A stretch of DNA of 64,000 nucleotides from positions 682,001-746,000 of the forward strand of contig CAVQZD010000005.1 of the NCBI GenBank assembly GCA_963718375.1, in the 5' to 3' direction. The stretch's first letter is position 1. Every line of letters starts with the position of its first letter. Shown piece by piece: positions 23,694 through 32,535 of this stretch. The notes below the pieces were generated by a model. The model did not search any database. It had not been told where the DNA came from and saw only the letters and a list, made by a program, of their open reading frames with translations. Source of the DNA: RBG-16-64-13 sp963718375. GTDB taxonomy: Bacteria; Actinomycetota; Thermoleophilia; RBG-16-64-13. Made by a program: the position numbers and the translations under genes.

Positions 23694-25265
23694 CTACTCC
23701 TTGGGTTTCTTCCAGCAGTCCCCGGGGTCCAGCCCGGTGCCGTCGGAGTTCGCGAGTATCTCCTCGGGATTCAGCAGCACTCTCTGGACCGTCTCCTGGA
23801 TGAGCTTTTCGTTGAGCACCCAGCCGTTTCGCGTCCTATCGGGGTAGCCCGCGGTGCCCTTAGTGTATCTGGGCTCGGTAAAGCCTATCGTGATCATCTC
23901 GTCGGTCTTCAGCTTGGACCTCAGCTTGACCAACTCCTGAAGGGCATCGATGGGTATGTCCGTGCGGATCGTGTTCTTGATCACATCCATGATCGCCGGA
24001 AAGTTCCAGACGAGCTCGGTCATACCGGTCTGGTCTATCAGGGCCGCGATCAAACACCTCTGCCGGCTCATCCTGTTGTAGTCCGAGCTGTCCTTGCGCG
24101 TGCGCGCGTAGGCCAACGCTGCCAGGCCCTCCAGATGATTGACGCCCTCCTCGACCTTGAAGTACAGGTAGTCACCCTTCGAGGTCGGAGAGGAGATGCC
24201 CATGCGCATGGCCTTGTCGAAGTAGATGTCTACCCCGCCCATGGCGTCCACCAGATTCGACAGCCCCAGCATGTTCACCACCGCGTAGTAGTCGATGGGG
24301 ATGCCCAAGACTATGCTGGCCATGTCCCGCAGCACCTCCGCCCCGGGATCGCCGCCCTCCGGAGCCAACCCCGGGTTCTTGGGCCATAGCCTCCAGGCCT
24401 GTCCGTATATCTCGTTCAGGAGAGTGGGGTAGTGCTCAGAACCGAAAGCCTTCTGTGCCTCTTCGCCCAGGGGCAGCTTCCCCGAGTTGCGCGGCAGCGA
24501 GAAGAGAGCGATGCGACCGTTGTTGAGGTCGAACGAGGCCACGATGGTCGTGTCATTGCGCCCCGCCCCTTCGCGCGTCTCATCAACATCGGCACCGATG
24601 AAGAGGACTGTCAACCGTCCGTCATCACCGTAGTTGACTGTGACGGGCGGCAGCGTGGTGGTCGTGACGGCAGGCTCGGTACTGTCGGTGGATGCCGGCG
24701 AGAAGAGCGTCGTGGTGGTTGCGATGGTGGTCGTGGTCGGGGGCGCCTGGAAGACTGTGGTGAGCAAGTCGCGGAACTTCCAGACATAGTTGTATCCCAC
24801 CCAGATGTGCGGCACGAGCGTGAAGGCAAAGAGAAGCACCAAGCCCGCGATGGCCACCGGCAGCGTCCACCTGTTGGTGCGCGCATCTTCGGGCGCCGGA
24901 CCTTCCCCGACGGCTCCTCGGCGCTTGTCGGTAGAACCCCACCGGGTACGTCTCATCCACACCGCGTCTGCGACCGCGTACAACCTGAACAAAGCCAACA
25001 CCACGTCCAGTATCAGAACGACCAGAAGGTTGGTGGGCTCGATCATCCAGACCAGCAGGTTGTCCAGATCCTCGACCGCGAACAGCACGAGTAGGATCAG
25101 GCCGACGACGATCGCTACGTCAATACCTAGAAGGATGTAGCCGCGCTTGCGCGCTCCGCCAAGCAACTGCCCGGTGCCGGGGACGATTGCAGAGCAGAAG
25201 CCCCGCAGAAGGCGGTGGCCCCAGGTGTCGTGGACGGTGTACTTGCTGTAGCTAGGCGAGGCCAT
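23694..25265 (-). CDS. LytR-CpsA-Psr (LCP) family cell-wall glycopolymer ligase
   Basis: 523 residues. Three or four hydrophobic helices occupy the N-terminal 165 residues, followed by a Thr-rich linker (PPTTTTIATTTT) and the extracellular LCP domain (about 220-470): VLFIGADVDETREGAGRNDT, SLPRNS (pyrophosphate-binding arginine), MGGVDIYFDKAM, and LAYARTRKDSSDYNRMSRQR with the conserved arginines. LCP enzymes transfer lipid-linked glycopolymers (teichoic acid or arabinogalactan-type) onto peptidoglycan. The extra N-terminal helices are more than the single anchor usual for the family. It is the middle gene of an envelope operon. Confidence 0.9.
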   Translation of the reverse strand: MASPSYSKYTVHDTWGHRLLRGFCSAIVPGTGQLLGGARKRGYILLGIDVAIVVGLILLVLFAVEDLDNLLVWMIEPTNLLVVLILDVVLALFRLYAVADAVWMRRTRWGSTDKRRGAVGEGPAPEDARTNRWTLPVAIAGLVLLFAFTLVPHIWVGYNYVWKFRDLLTTVFQAPPTTTTIATTTTLFSPASTDSTEPAVTTTTLPPVTVNYGDDGRLTVLFIGADVDETREGAGRNDTTIVASFDLNNGRIALFSLPRNSGKLPLGEEAQKAFGSEHYPTLLNEIYGQAWRLWPKNPGLAPEGGDPGAEVLRDMASIVLGIPIDYYAVVNMLGLSNLVDAMGGVDIYFDKAMRMGISSPTSKGDYLYFKVEEGVNHLEGLAALAYARTRKDSSDYNRMSRQRCLIAALIDQTGMTELVWNFPAIMDVIKNTIRTDIPIDALQELVKLRSKLKTDEMITIGFTEPRYTKGTAGYPDRTRNGWVLNEKLIQETVQRVLLNPEEILANSDGTGLDPGDCWKKPKE

Positions 25266-25274
25266 ACCCCTCCG

Positions 25275-25865
25275 TCACGCGGCCCTTCTCGCGCGTCTAC
25301 CGTTGCGCGTCGATATCTGGACTATGAGGCCTACGGCAAACAGGACGACCATGATGGACAACTCTATCCACTTGGCAGGCGCGGGTTCAGCGACCGTCGA
25401 CTCCGGCGTGAAGAAGTACATGATGCCGTCCGCCGTTGCCCCAGCTCCGAACAGGGACGTGAGCACTATCAGAGCCCAGTCGAAGAGAAGACCCATTATC
25501 AGCGCGCCAACAACGCCGCCGCACACAAAAGCTACCCAGTGGGTGCCAGAACCGTCAGGGACGTCGGCTCCGAAGTACCGGGCTACGAGTACAGTAGCCG
25601 TCCCAAAGAAGAAGAAGCCCGCAATGCCTACCATGAGCTTCGTGAACTTGGTAGCCAAGAACGCGAGAACCAGACCGACGACCAGACCGATCGCGATCCT
25701 GGCCCACACCTCGAGAGTGGCACCGTCGTTGAAAGCCCCATAGACAGCCGGGACGACGAACCACCCAACGAGAAAGCCGCCCAAGAAGACAAAAAGCCAG
25801 AACAGCTTTCTGCCGAAGAGCGTCTCAACCAGACCGATGGCGATCTGAGCTATGGCTATGCCCAA
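25275..25865 (-). CDS. DUF4203/TMEM198-like multi-span membrane protein
   Basis: 196 residues with about seven hydrophobic helices separated by short polar turns and a basic C-terminus (STRNGRRARRAA). Repeated Gly-rich helices (GGFLVGWFVVPAVYG, AIGLVVGLVLAFLA, GGVVGALIMGLL) resemble the DUF4203 family, whose function is unknown. It is first in the operon, nine bases before the LCP gene. A role in cell-wall assembly is inferred only from that neighbour. Confidence 0.72.
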   Translation of the reverse strand: MGIAIAQIAIGLVETLFGRKLFWLFVFLGGFLVGWFVVPAVYGAFNDGATLEVWARIAIGLVVGLVLAFLATKFTKLMVGIAGFFFFGTATVLVARYFGADVPDGSGTHWVAFVCGGVVGALIMGLLFDWALIVLTSLFGAGATADGIMYFFTPESTVAEPAPAKWIELSIMVVLFAVGLIVQISTRNGRRARRAA

Positions 25866-26013
25866 TACAGTCCTCCTTCAGAGTCCGCACGAAGAGACGA
25901 ACAAATGGAGAGAAAGGTGCCCCGATGACCCGGGTCACATATCCGGAAGCTTACCCCATCGCCGGTAGCGTCACCAAGGGGGCCTTTAGGCCGTCACAGA
26001 AGACCTTCGGGCC

Positions 26014-26041
26014 TAATGTCGAATAGCTAGTCAGCCGATAG
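26014..26041 (+). promoter_or_regulatory. Possible sigma-28 (FliA/WhiG)-type promoter for the chemosensory operon
   Basis: TAAT (26014-26017), 16 bases, then GCCGATAG (26034-26041), against the consensus TAAA-N15-GCCGATAA. Seven of eight -10 bases match; the spacer is one base long. It lies 70 bp before the first cheW. Confidence 0.4.
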
Positions 26042-26110
26042 TCTAGCAGTGACGTTCTGACCATCATCGGGGCGCCATGGCTGAAGCATGCAAGCATAGA
26101 GACAGGGGGC

Positions 26111-26656
26111 ATGGTGCTGCCGACGGAGCAGCGAGACAATCCGGGGATTCTTGATACCACGGCCGAGGGACGCGTGGTCAGCGCGGGCGACGGCACAGTC
26201 GAGCCTTGGGTCCTCTTCACCGTGGACGAACAGATCTACGCACTCGACCTGTGGGAAGTCGAGAGGATAGTGCGCGCCGTCGAGGTGAAGCCCCTGCCCG
26301 AAGTACCGATCTATGTGGCGGGAGTCGTCGACGTGCACGGCCGCGTGCTCCCCGTTGTCGATCTCAGACTCAGGTTCGACCGCCTCACCAGGCCCCTCTC
26401 GATCCGGGACCAATTCATAATCGCGCACACACCGACGCACTCCGTCGTCCTGCCCGTGGATACGACCTTGGGCTCTCGCGACATTCCGACGGACCAGATA
26501 CCGTCCGATACCCAGTTACCGCGGTGCGTGCGCAAGGTCGTGCCTCTCGATATCGGCGTTGCCTACTCACTGGATCTTCAGCGAGTACTGTTCGGTGATG
26601 AACCACCGTTCGACTCGCGGCTCGCTCAGGTCCTAGCAGAACTGCAGGGTCCATGA
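26111..26656 (+). CDS. CheW-like scaffold protein (WspB/D type)
   Basis: 181 residues. After a 30-residue lead, the CheW fold runs WVLFTVDEQIYALDLWEVERI, PLPEVPIYVAGVVDVHGRVLPVVDLR and a third beta lobe. It would couple receptor and kinase in the chemosensory array. It opens a six-gene co-directional operon and overlaps cheR by four bases. The start has GGGGG upstream. The two CheW proteins in the cluster are expected in Wsp-like systems. Confidence 0.88.
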   Translation: MVLPTEQRDNPGILDTTAEGRVVSAGDGTVEPWVLFTVDEQIYALDLWEVERIVRAVEVKPLPEVPIYVAGVVDVHGRVLPVVDLRLRFDRLTRPLSIRDQFIIAHTPTHSVVLPVDTTLGSRDIPTDQIPSDTQLPRCVRKVVPLDIGVAYSLDLQRVLFGDEPPFDSRLAQVLAELQGP

Positions 26657-28125
26657 TCAAGGACCTCTCGATCCCGGCAGCGCTCATCGCGGAGCGGATG
26701 GGTCTGAGCTTCCCTGAGGACAGGTGGGCGGACCTCGCACACGGGCTGACGGGAGCGGCCGACGGTCTGGGATACGAAGACCCGGACTCCTTGATAGCCG
26801 CCCTGGTAAGCGGTGACTTCGGCCCCAAGCAAGTGCAGGCGCTCGCGAGATGCCTCACCGTGCCCGAGACCCACTTCTTCCGTAGCCCTGGGACTTTCGC
26901 CATGCTGCAGAAGGACTTGCTGCCGGAGCTCATAGCCGCGCGACGTTCCAACACGCGCAGACTGCGCATCTGGAGCGCCGGCTGCGCCACAGGACCCGAG
27001 CCCTTCTCCCTGGCCATCTTGGTCTCGCGGCTGCTCCCCGACCTCGCCGATTGGGATGTGAGCATCCTCGGCACCGACATCAATCTGGAGGGCTTCGCGA
27101 CCGCGCGCAAGGGCGAATACACCCAGTGGGCCTTTCGGGGCACACCTGCGTGGGTGATGAGCGGCTATTTCACCAAGACCCGAGAGGGTCGCCACAGGCT
27201 CTCTCCGGCCATTAGAGACCTAGTAGAGTTCCGCTATCTGAATCTGGTGGAGGACCCTTTCCCCTCTGACTGCGACCTGATCCTGTGTAGGAACGTGATC
27301 ATGTACTTCTCCCGAGACACCGCCGTGCAAGTGGCGGACAAGTTGAGAGGGGCGCTCAGAGAGGGTGGATACCTTCTGGTAACAGCCAGCGAGACCGGCC
27401 GTGACATCCAAGGGGCCCTCAGCTCGTCCACACTGGGCGGGGAGATCGTCTACCGGCGCACTCCGCCCGAGACGAGGACCTCCTGTGTGAACTCGGCCCA
27501 CACCGCGCCTGCTTCCACCCGGGACGAGCACGCCGACGCTTCGGCGGATCGTTCATCGCGCGGCAAGCGAGCCCGCAAGAGTCAGCCCGCGAAGCGTCAG
27601 GTCGCCGAGCCAAGGAGAAGCCGCGCTGCGACCCCGCGACCCGAGCAAGGTGATCTGCGGCTCGAACGCAGAGCCTATTCCCGAGACACGCAGCGGATAC
27701 CAGCACCCGCGGCGGCGGCCGAGGCCGGAGCCGCCGCGGAAGAAGCGAGGAAGCTTGCCGACAGAGGCAGTCTCGACGAAGCGCTGGCGCGGTGCACCGA
27801 AGCCTTGGCTTGCGAGAAGTTGAACCCGTCCCTCTACTACCTGAAGGCGAGCATCCTGCAGGAGCTCGGGCGATCGGAGGAAGCGGAACAGGCACTGCAG
27901 TCCATGCTTTTCTTGGACGGCGATTTCGCTCCGGCAAGGGTGATGTTAGGTGCCATAGCGCGCAGCCAGGCCAGGAGCGGCGAAGCCGCCAAGCATTTTC
28001 GTGAGGCTCTGGCGTTGCTCGAGCGCATGCCGTCGGACTCGGTGCTCGCTGAGACCGACGGATTGACCGCGGGTGAAATGGTGGAGACTGTGGCATCACT
28101 GATCGAGAACGAAAGGGTCTCGTGA
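26653..28125 (+). CDS. CheR methyltransferase with C-terminal TPR repeats (WspC-like)
   Basis: 490 residues. Residues 1-75 are the CheR all-alpha domain, 75-275 the SAM domain with ETHFFR, LRIWSAGCATGPEPFSLAI, LGTDIN and FRYLNL, and the glutamyl-methyltransferase motif LILCRNVIMYFSRD. A basic Pro/Arg-rich linker (about 290-355) leads to TPR-like helices (355-490). It methylates glutamates of the receptor. CheR-TPR proteins are the hallmark of Wsp/Frz-type alternative pathways rather than swimming chemotaxis. The gene overlaps cheW genes on both sides. Confidence 0.93.
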   Translation: MIKDLSIPAALIAERMGLSFPEDRWADLAHGLTGAADGLGYEDPDSLIAALVSGDFGPKQVQALARCLTVPETHFFRSPGTFAMLQKDLLPELIAARRSNTRRLRIWSAGCATGPEPFSLAILVSRLLPDLADWDVSILGTDINLEGFATARKGEYTQWAFRGTPAWVMSGYFTKTREGRHRLSPAIRDLVEFRYLNLVEDPFPSDCDLILCRNVIMYFSRDTAVQVADKLRGALREGGYLLVTASETGRDIQGALSSSTLGGEIVYRRTPPETRTSCVNSAHTAPASTRDEHADASADRSSRGKRARKSQPAKRQVAEPRRSRAATPRPEQGDLRLERRAYSRDTQRIPAPAAAAEAGAAAEEARKLADRGSLDEALARCTEALACEKLNPSLYYLKASILQELGRSEEAEQALQSMLFLDGDFAPARVMLGAIARSQARSGEAAKHFREALALLERMPSDSVLAETDGLTAGEMVETVASLIENERVS

Positions 28126-28661
28126 TGGCGGTCGGCGGTCCCATGCAAGATGCAGCGACGCTGGCGGTCTTGCGGTCCAGAGCCAGGGATCTGGCAAAAC
28201 CGCCCGTGCTAGAAGACCCAAGCGTCCGGCTGGTGGAGATCGTCGAGTTCACGCTAGGGCCTGAGCGTTACGCGTTCCCGGCGTCTGCGGTGAGAGAGGT
28301 GTTCAATCTCACCGAGATCACGCCTCTGCCCAGTGTCCCCGCCTTTGTCATGGGGGTGACGAACCTGCGAGGTCGAATACTCTCAGTCATCGACATACGC
28401 AGGTTGCTCGAGCTGGGTGGGGTGGGGCTCACCAACCTGAACCGAGCGATTGTGCTGCACCATGGCGACATGGAGCTGGCCGCCTTGGCTGATGAGGTAG
28501 TTGGAGCATACTCCAGTGATTCAGATAAGTGGCAGAGGACCTTACCCACGTTGGCGGGAAAGAGAGAGGAGTTCTTGGGAGGCGTCACCAAGGACAGGGT
28601 GGTTGTGCTTGACGCCGAGAGAATGCTCGAGTCTAAGGACTTGTTGGTTGGCGCGAACTAG
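28125..28661 (+). CDS. Second CheW-like scaffold protein
   Basis: 178 residues. The ATG at 28125 overlaps the cheR stop; a GTG three bases earlier is an alternative. After a 30-residue helical lead the CheW fold is plain: FTLGPERYAFPASAVREVF, PLPSVPAFVMGVTNLRGRIL and SVIDIRRLLELG. It would bridge the receptor and the CheA kinase, perhaps as the WspB counterpart, since it lies directly before the receptor gene. Confidence 0.9.
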   Translation: MAVGGPMQDAATLAVLRSRARDLAKPPVLEDPSVRLVEIVEFTLGPERYAFPASAVREVFNLTEITPLPSVPAFVMGVTNLRGRILSVIDIRRLLELGGVGLTNLNRAIVLHHGDMELAALADEVVGAYSSDSDKWQRTLPTLAGKREEFLGGVTKDRVVVLDAERMLESKDLLVGAN

Positions 28662-28715
28662 TAACTTTGACAGGTCGGAGACTCCGGCCCCCATGCTCTG
28701 GTGGAGGTAGAGAGA

Positions 28716-30209
28716 ATGACACTTCTAGGCAAGCTGAGACTCGGATTCAGGGCGATAGTGATAGCGGTGGCCGTCCTCATGGCTATCAACTTCGCTGAAC
28801 TGCTATGGATAAACTCCTGGCAGAGCGAGACCGAGGAGGCCGTGGCCCGCGCAAACGCCACGGCGCAGCTGACGGTGGCGGTCGAGAGGATGAATGCGGT
28901 CATCGGCGGTGTCAGTGAGGTCGTGTACCAAGGTGGAGGATTCGAAGCCCTGGCGAACGCCTTCAATACAGACGGAGAGAAGGGCACGCAGGCTCTAGAA
29001 TCCATGCTGAACGGTCTCGAACCGGGCGACGCAGCCTATCAGGGCATAACCGACATGCAGACACAGTTCGACGAGTATTACCAGGCCGGCAGTGATCTAC
29101 TCGAGTCTGGCCAGATCGACTCAACCAATATGATCAGCACCACTCAGCCCATCTCCGTTCAAGGCTACGCCATCCTCTCGGATGCCCAGGAGTATCAGAC
29201 CGTCGCCAATGCCGCCGTCGCCGCCAAACTGGACCAACTCGGGACGGTGGGGATGGCCTGCCTCATCGCAACGGCGGTGTTGGGTATCGTGGCAGTCACG
29301 GGCGGCATAGCGATGAGCATCATCATCCCGCGTAGATTCGGGCGTGAGTTGAACGGCGCAGCCACCGGTATCGGCAGTTCGGCGGCCGAACTCATGGCTG
29401 TGGCCTCCCAAGTAGCCGCCAGTGCCGCCCAGACGGCAGCGTCCACCAACGAGACCACGGTGACCGTCGAAGAGGTCAAGCAGACGGCCCAACTCGCCAA
29501 CGAGAAGGCCGGCGAGGTAGCGAGGAGTGTCGAGGGAGCCGTCAAAACCACTGAGTCGGGGCTCGAGCAGGTGGAAGGCACCATAGCCGGGATCGAGCGC
29601 ATGCACGACTCCATGGATGTGGTCTTCGAGACCATCAGTCGTCTGAGCGAACGGGCACTGGCAGCGGGCGACGTGATCGCCGCCGTCAATGATCTGGCCG
29701 AGCAGTCCAACTTGCTGGCTGTGAACGCCTCAATAGAGGCCGCCAAGGCCGGCGAATACGGCAAGGGCTTCACCGTTGTAGCTCAAGAGGTGAAGAGCCT
29801 GGCCGAGGAATCCAAGCAGGCTGTCGCGCAGGTCCGCACCATCCTGAGCGAGATCCAGAAGGCCAGCGACACCGCAGTTCGCGCAGCCGAGCAAGGTCGT
29901 GACTCCATAGAAGCGGGCCGCAGACAGTCGGTCGAGGCCGGTGAAGTCATACAGAACCTTGCGGAGGGCGCCGGAGACGTAGCCCAGTCGGCAGTTCAGA
30001 TATCCGCGTCCAGCAGGCAGCAGCTCGCCGGCATGGAGCAGATCAGCCAGGCTATCAGCAGCATCAACGAGGCGGGCAACCAGTCGGTCGCCGGAACGCG
30101 TCAGGTGGAGCAGGAGGTCAAGCACCTTCAGGACCTCGCCCTGCAACTCAAAAAGCTCGTGCAGACAGACGTCACCAAGACCAAGACCAAGAAGTCGAAG
30201 AAGAAATAG
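28716..30209 (+). CDS. Methyl-accepting chemotaxis protein (WspA-like receptor)
   Basis: 497 residues from the ATG at 28716, with GGAGG eight bases upstream. Helix 1 (about 13-35) and helix 2 (about 183-208) bracket an all-helical periplasmic sensor of about 145 residues. The signalling coiled coil follows, with the hairpin tip AAVNDLAEQSNLLAVNASIE and AGEYGKGFTVVAQEVKSLAEE. A HAMP domain is not obvious between helix 2 and the coil. The C-terminus is a Lys-rich tail (TKTKTKKSKKK) rather than a CheR-docking pentapeptide. The ligand is unknown; WspA senses surface contact or envelope stress. Confidence 0.93.
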   Translation: MTLLGKLRLGFRAIVIAVAVLMAINFAELLWINSWQSETEEAVARANATAQLTVAVERMNAVIGGVSEVVYQGGGFEALANAFNTDGEKGTQALESMLNGLEPGDAAYQGITDMQTQFDEYYQAGSDLLESGQIDSTNMISTTQPISVQGYAILSDAQEYQTVANAAVAAKLDQLGTVGMACLIATAVLGIVAVTGGIAMSIIIPRRFGRELNGAATGIGSSAAELMAVASQVAASAAQTAASTNETTVTVEEVKQTAQLANEKAGEVARSVEGAVKTTESGLEQVEGTIAGIERMHDSMDVVFETISRLSERALAAGDVIAAVNDLAEQSNLLAVNASIEAAKAGEYGKGFTVVAQEVKSLAEESKQAVAQVRTILSEIQKASDTAVRAAEQGRDSIEAGRRQSVEAGEVIQNLAEGAGDVAQSAVQISASSRQQLAGMEQISQAISSINEAGNQSVAGTRQVEQEVKHLQDLALQLKKLVQTDVTKTKTKKSKKK

Positions 30210-30225
30210 GAGCGGAGAGACCTCG

Positions 30226-32535
30226 ATGATCAACGAGGACGAAGAGTTCCTTCGAGACCTTATGCGCACCTTCCGTGAGGATGCGGAAGAGCGGATCAGA
30301 CTCTTATCTCAAGCTATAGTTGACCTTGAGCATGCGAGCGGCAGCGCCGCGGCTTCTGCCTCCCTGGAAAGCCTGTACAGGGAGACACACAGCCTCAAAG
30401 GCGCCTCCGGTGCGGTGGAACAGACACAGATGGAGTCTGTCTGCCAACAGCTCGAGTCGGTCCTGTCGGCTCTGAAGCAGGGCGTCCTGCAGATCACCGA
30501 GCCCTTGGTGGATACACTCAGCGACACTGTGGACTGCCTTCACGATCTGCTGATCTCCGCTCCGGGTGCCGAGATCAGGGCCAGCGCGATGGTCGAAAGG
30601 CTGTCATTCATGGCCATTCCCGGCCCTCGTTGGAGTCCAGGTCGGCCCGCAAGTGTCCAGAGGCGACCCGAGACCGAGCCGGTCAGACCTGCAGTCGTGC
30701 CGCTCAGGCCGGTGGGCGACCCTCCCGCCGACGAGCACACGTCGACGCCTGCGAATGAGCTGCCCCCCGCCTCCAGGCAAGAGCCCTCACCTGCCCCACG
30801 ACCGAGCGACCCGCCGGCCGCGGCCGACAACGTACGGGTGTCCACCGCCAAGCTCGAATCCATAATGCTCCAGGCGGAGGAGTTCATAGCAGTGAAGCTG
30901 GCTTCCAGGCGCCGCTCCGCCCAGTTGAGCGGCGTGGGTGCGCGTCTGGAGACCTGGAAACGCGAACTCTACTTGGCCCGCATCAGCGGGAACGCCTACA
31001 AGATGCAGGAGTTCCTGGAATGGAACACTGTCCTCGTGGACGGGTTGTTGGCCGACCTGCGGATGCTGCTCAAGGTATCTGACGACGAGCGCCGTACGGT
31101 CGGACCGATGGTCGATGAGTTGCTGGACGCCATGAAGCGCGTACTCATGCTGCCCGTCTCGGCGCTGCTCTCGAGCCTTCCGAAGATGGTGCGCGATCTG
31201 GCCAGGAGTAGCGGCAAAGAAGTCGAGTTGGTGGTCACCGGAGCCGAGATCGAGATAGATAAGCGCATCATAGAGAACCTCAAGGATCCGTTGGTGCACA
31301 TACTCAGGAACAGCGTCGACCACGGCATCGAGACAACTGCCGACCGCCGCAAAGCCGGCAAGCCGGAGCGCGGTCGCATCACCATCGCAGTCAGCCAACT
31401 CGAGAACAACAAGATCGAACTCTGCGTCTCCGACGATGGCGCTGGGATCAACATGGCCCGGCTGCGCGAGGTGGCGCAGCGCGAGGGTCTGCGCACACCG
31501 AAGCAGCTAGAAACGATGGGCGACTCCGAACTCGTGCGGCTGGCCTTCACCTCAGGGGTCTCGACCAGCCTGGAAGTGTCGACCGTCTCGGGTCGCGGAC
31601 TCGGGCTGGCGATAGTCGACGAGAAGGTGCGGCAGTTGGGCGGGTCGGTGGTCGTAGAGTCTACGCAGGGTGAGGGTACAGTCTTCCGCCTGCACGTCCC
31701 TGCCACCTTGGCCACAGCCCGCGGAATACTGGCAGAGGTCTCCGGCTGGCTGTTCGTGATACCTGTCGTCGGCGTGGATCGCGCCATAAGGATCGAACCC
31801 GACGAGATACGGATGGTGGAGAATCGAACCACCATCCAGCTCGACGGACAGACCGTGCCCCTCTATCGCATGCATGAGGTCTTGGAGCTGCCGCTCAAGC
31901 CGCAACGCAACCCCTCCGATCGTCTCCAGGCTTTGGTGCTGGGGGCCGCCGAGAACCGCGTCGCCTTTGTGATCGATCGCATCATCGACGAGCAGGAGGT
32001 GCTGGTAAAACCTCTGGGGCCGCAGTTGGTGAGGGTCCGGAACGTGTCGGGGGCGACGGTGCTCGGCTCGGGCAAGGTGGTTCCCATTCTCAACCCGGCC
32101 GATCTGGTCAATTCGGCCACGGCGAAGCCGGCGCCCGCTAAGCAACTGGCAAGCACTCAGGACGACACGGCGAAGAGGTCGGTCTTGATCGTGGAGGATT
32201 CGATCACCTCGAGGATGCTGCTCAAGGGTGTTCTGGAGTCGGCGGGTTACTACGTCAGACCCACTGTCGACGGACAGGATGCCTTGAACGCACTCGAAGA
32301 AGAGGATTTCGACCTAGTGGTCAGCGACATTGAGATGCCCCGGATGGATGGCATCGAACTCACCCGCAAGATCCGCGGCAACCAGAAGTTGGCCCGCATC
32401 CCCGTGGTCTTAGTGACCGCCCTCGAGTCACAGGAGGACAGGGAGCGCGGCCTCGACGCCGGAGCCAACGCCTACCTGACGAAGAGATCCTTCACTCAGG
32501 GCACGCTGCTCAAGACGGCGCGCAGCCTGCTGTGA
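30226..32535 (+). CDS. Hybrid CheA kinase with C-terminal receiver (WspE-like)
   Basis: 769 residues. HPt domain with phospho-His55 in RETHSLKGA, a Pro-rich linker (about 140-210), a dimerisation region, the HATPase (LRNSVDHGIE, DDGAGIN, SGRGLGLAIVD), a CheW-like lobe (510-630), and a receiver from about 650 with VEDS, the acceptor Asp in VVSDIEMPRMDG, and TK at GANAYLTK. All catalytic residues are present. CheA-REC fusions are typical of Wsp and Frz systems, where the receiver acts as output switch or phosphate sink. Confidence 0.94.
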   Translation: MINEDEEFLRDLMRTFREDAEERIRLLSQAIVDLEHASGSAAASASLESLYRETHSLKGASGAVEQTQMESVCQQLESVLSALKQGVLQITEPLVDTLSDTVDCLHDLLISAPGAEIRASAMVERLSFMAIPGPRWSPGRPASVQRRPETEPVRPAVVPLRPVGDPPADEHTSTPANELPPASRQEPSPAPRPSDPPAAADNVRVSTAKLESIMLQAEEFIAVKLASRRRSAQLSGVGARLETWKRELYLARISGNAYKMQEFLEWNTVLVDGLLADLRMLLKVSDDERRTVGPMVDELLDAMKRVLMLPVSALLSSLPKMVRDLARSSGKEVELVVTGAEIEIDKRIIENLKDPLVHILRNSVDHGIETTADRRKAGKPERGRITIAVSQLENNKIELCVSDDGAGINMARLREVAQREGLRTPKQLETMGDSELVRLAFTSGVSTSLEVSTVSGRGLGLAIVDEKVRQLGGSVVVESTQGEGTVFRLHVPATLATARGILAEVSGWLFVIPVVGVDRAIRIEPDEIRMVENRTTIQLDGQTVPLYRMHEVLELPLKPQRNPSDRLQALVLGAAENRVAFVIDRIIDEQEVLVKPLGPQLVRVRNVSGATVLGSGKVVPILNPADLVNSATAKPAPAKQLASTQDDTAKRSVLIVEDSITSRMLLKGVLESAGYYVRPTVDGQDALNALEEEDFDLVVSDIEMPRMDGIELTRKIRGNQKLARIPVVLVTALESQEDRERGLDAGANAYLTKRSFTQGTLLKTARSLL

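Noticed and set aside
25940..26010. Possible cyclic-di-GMP riboswitch before the chemosensory operon
   Set aside because: Some short words (GGTAGC, GGCCTTTAGGCC) resemble GEMM elements, but the conserved core and helix arrangement are not present.
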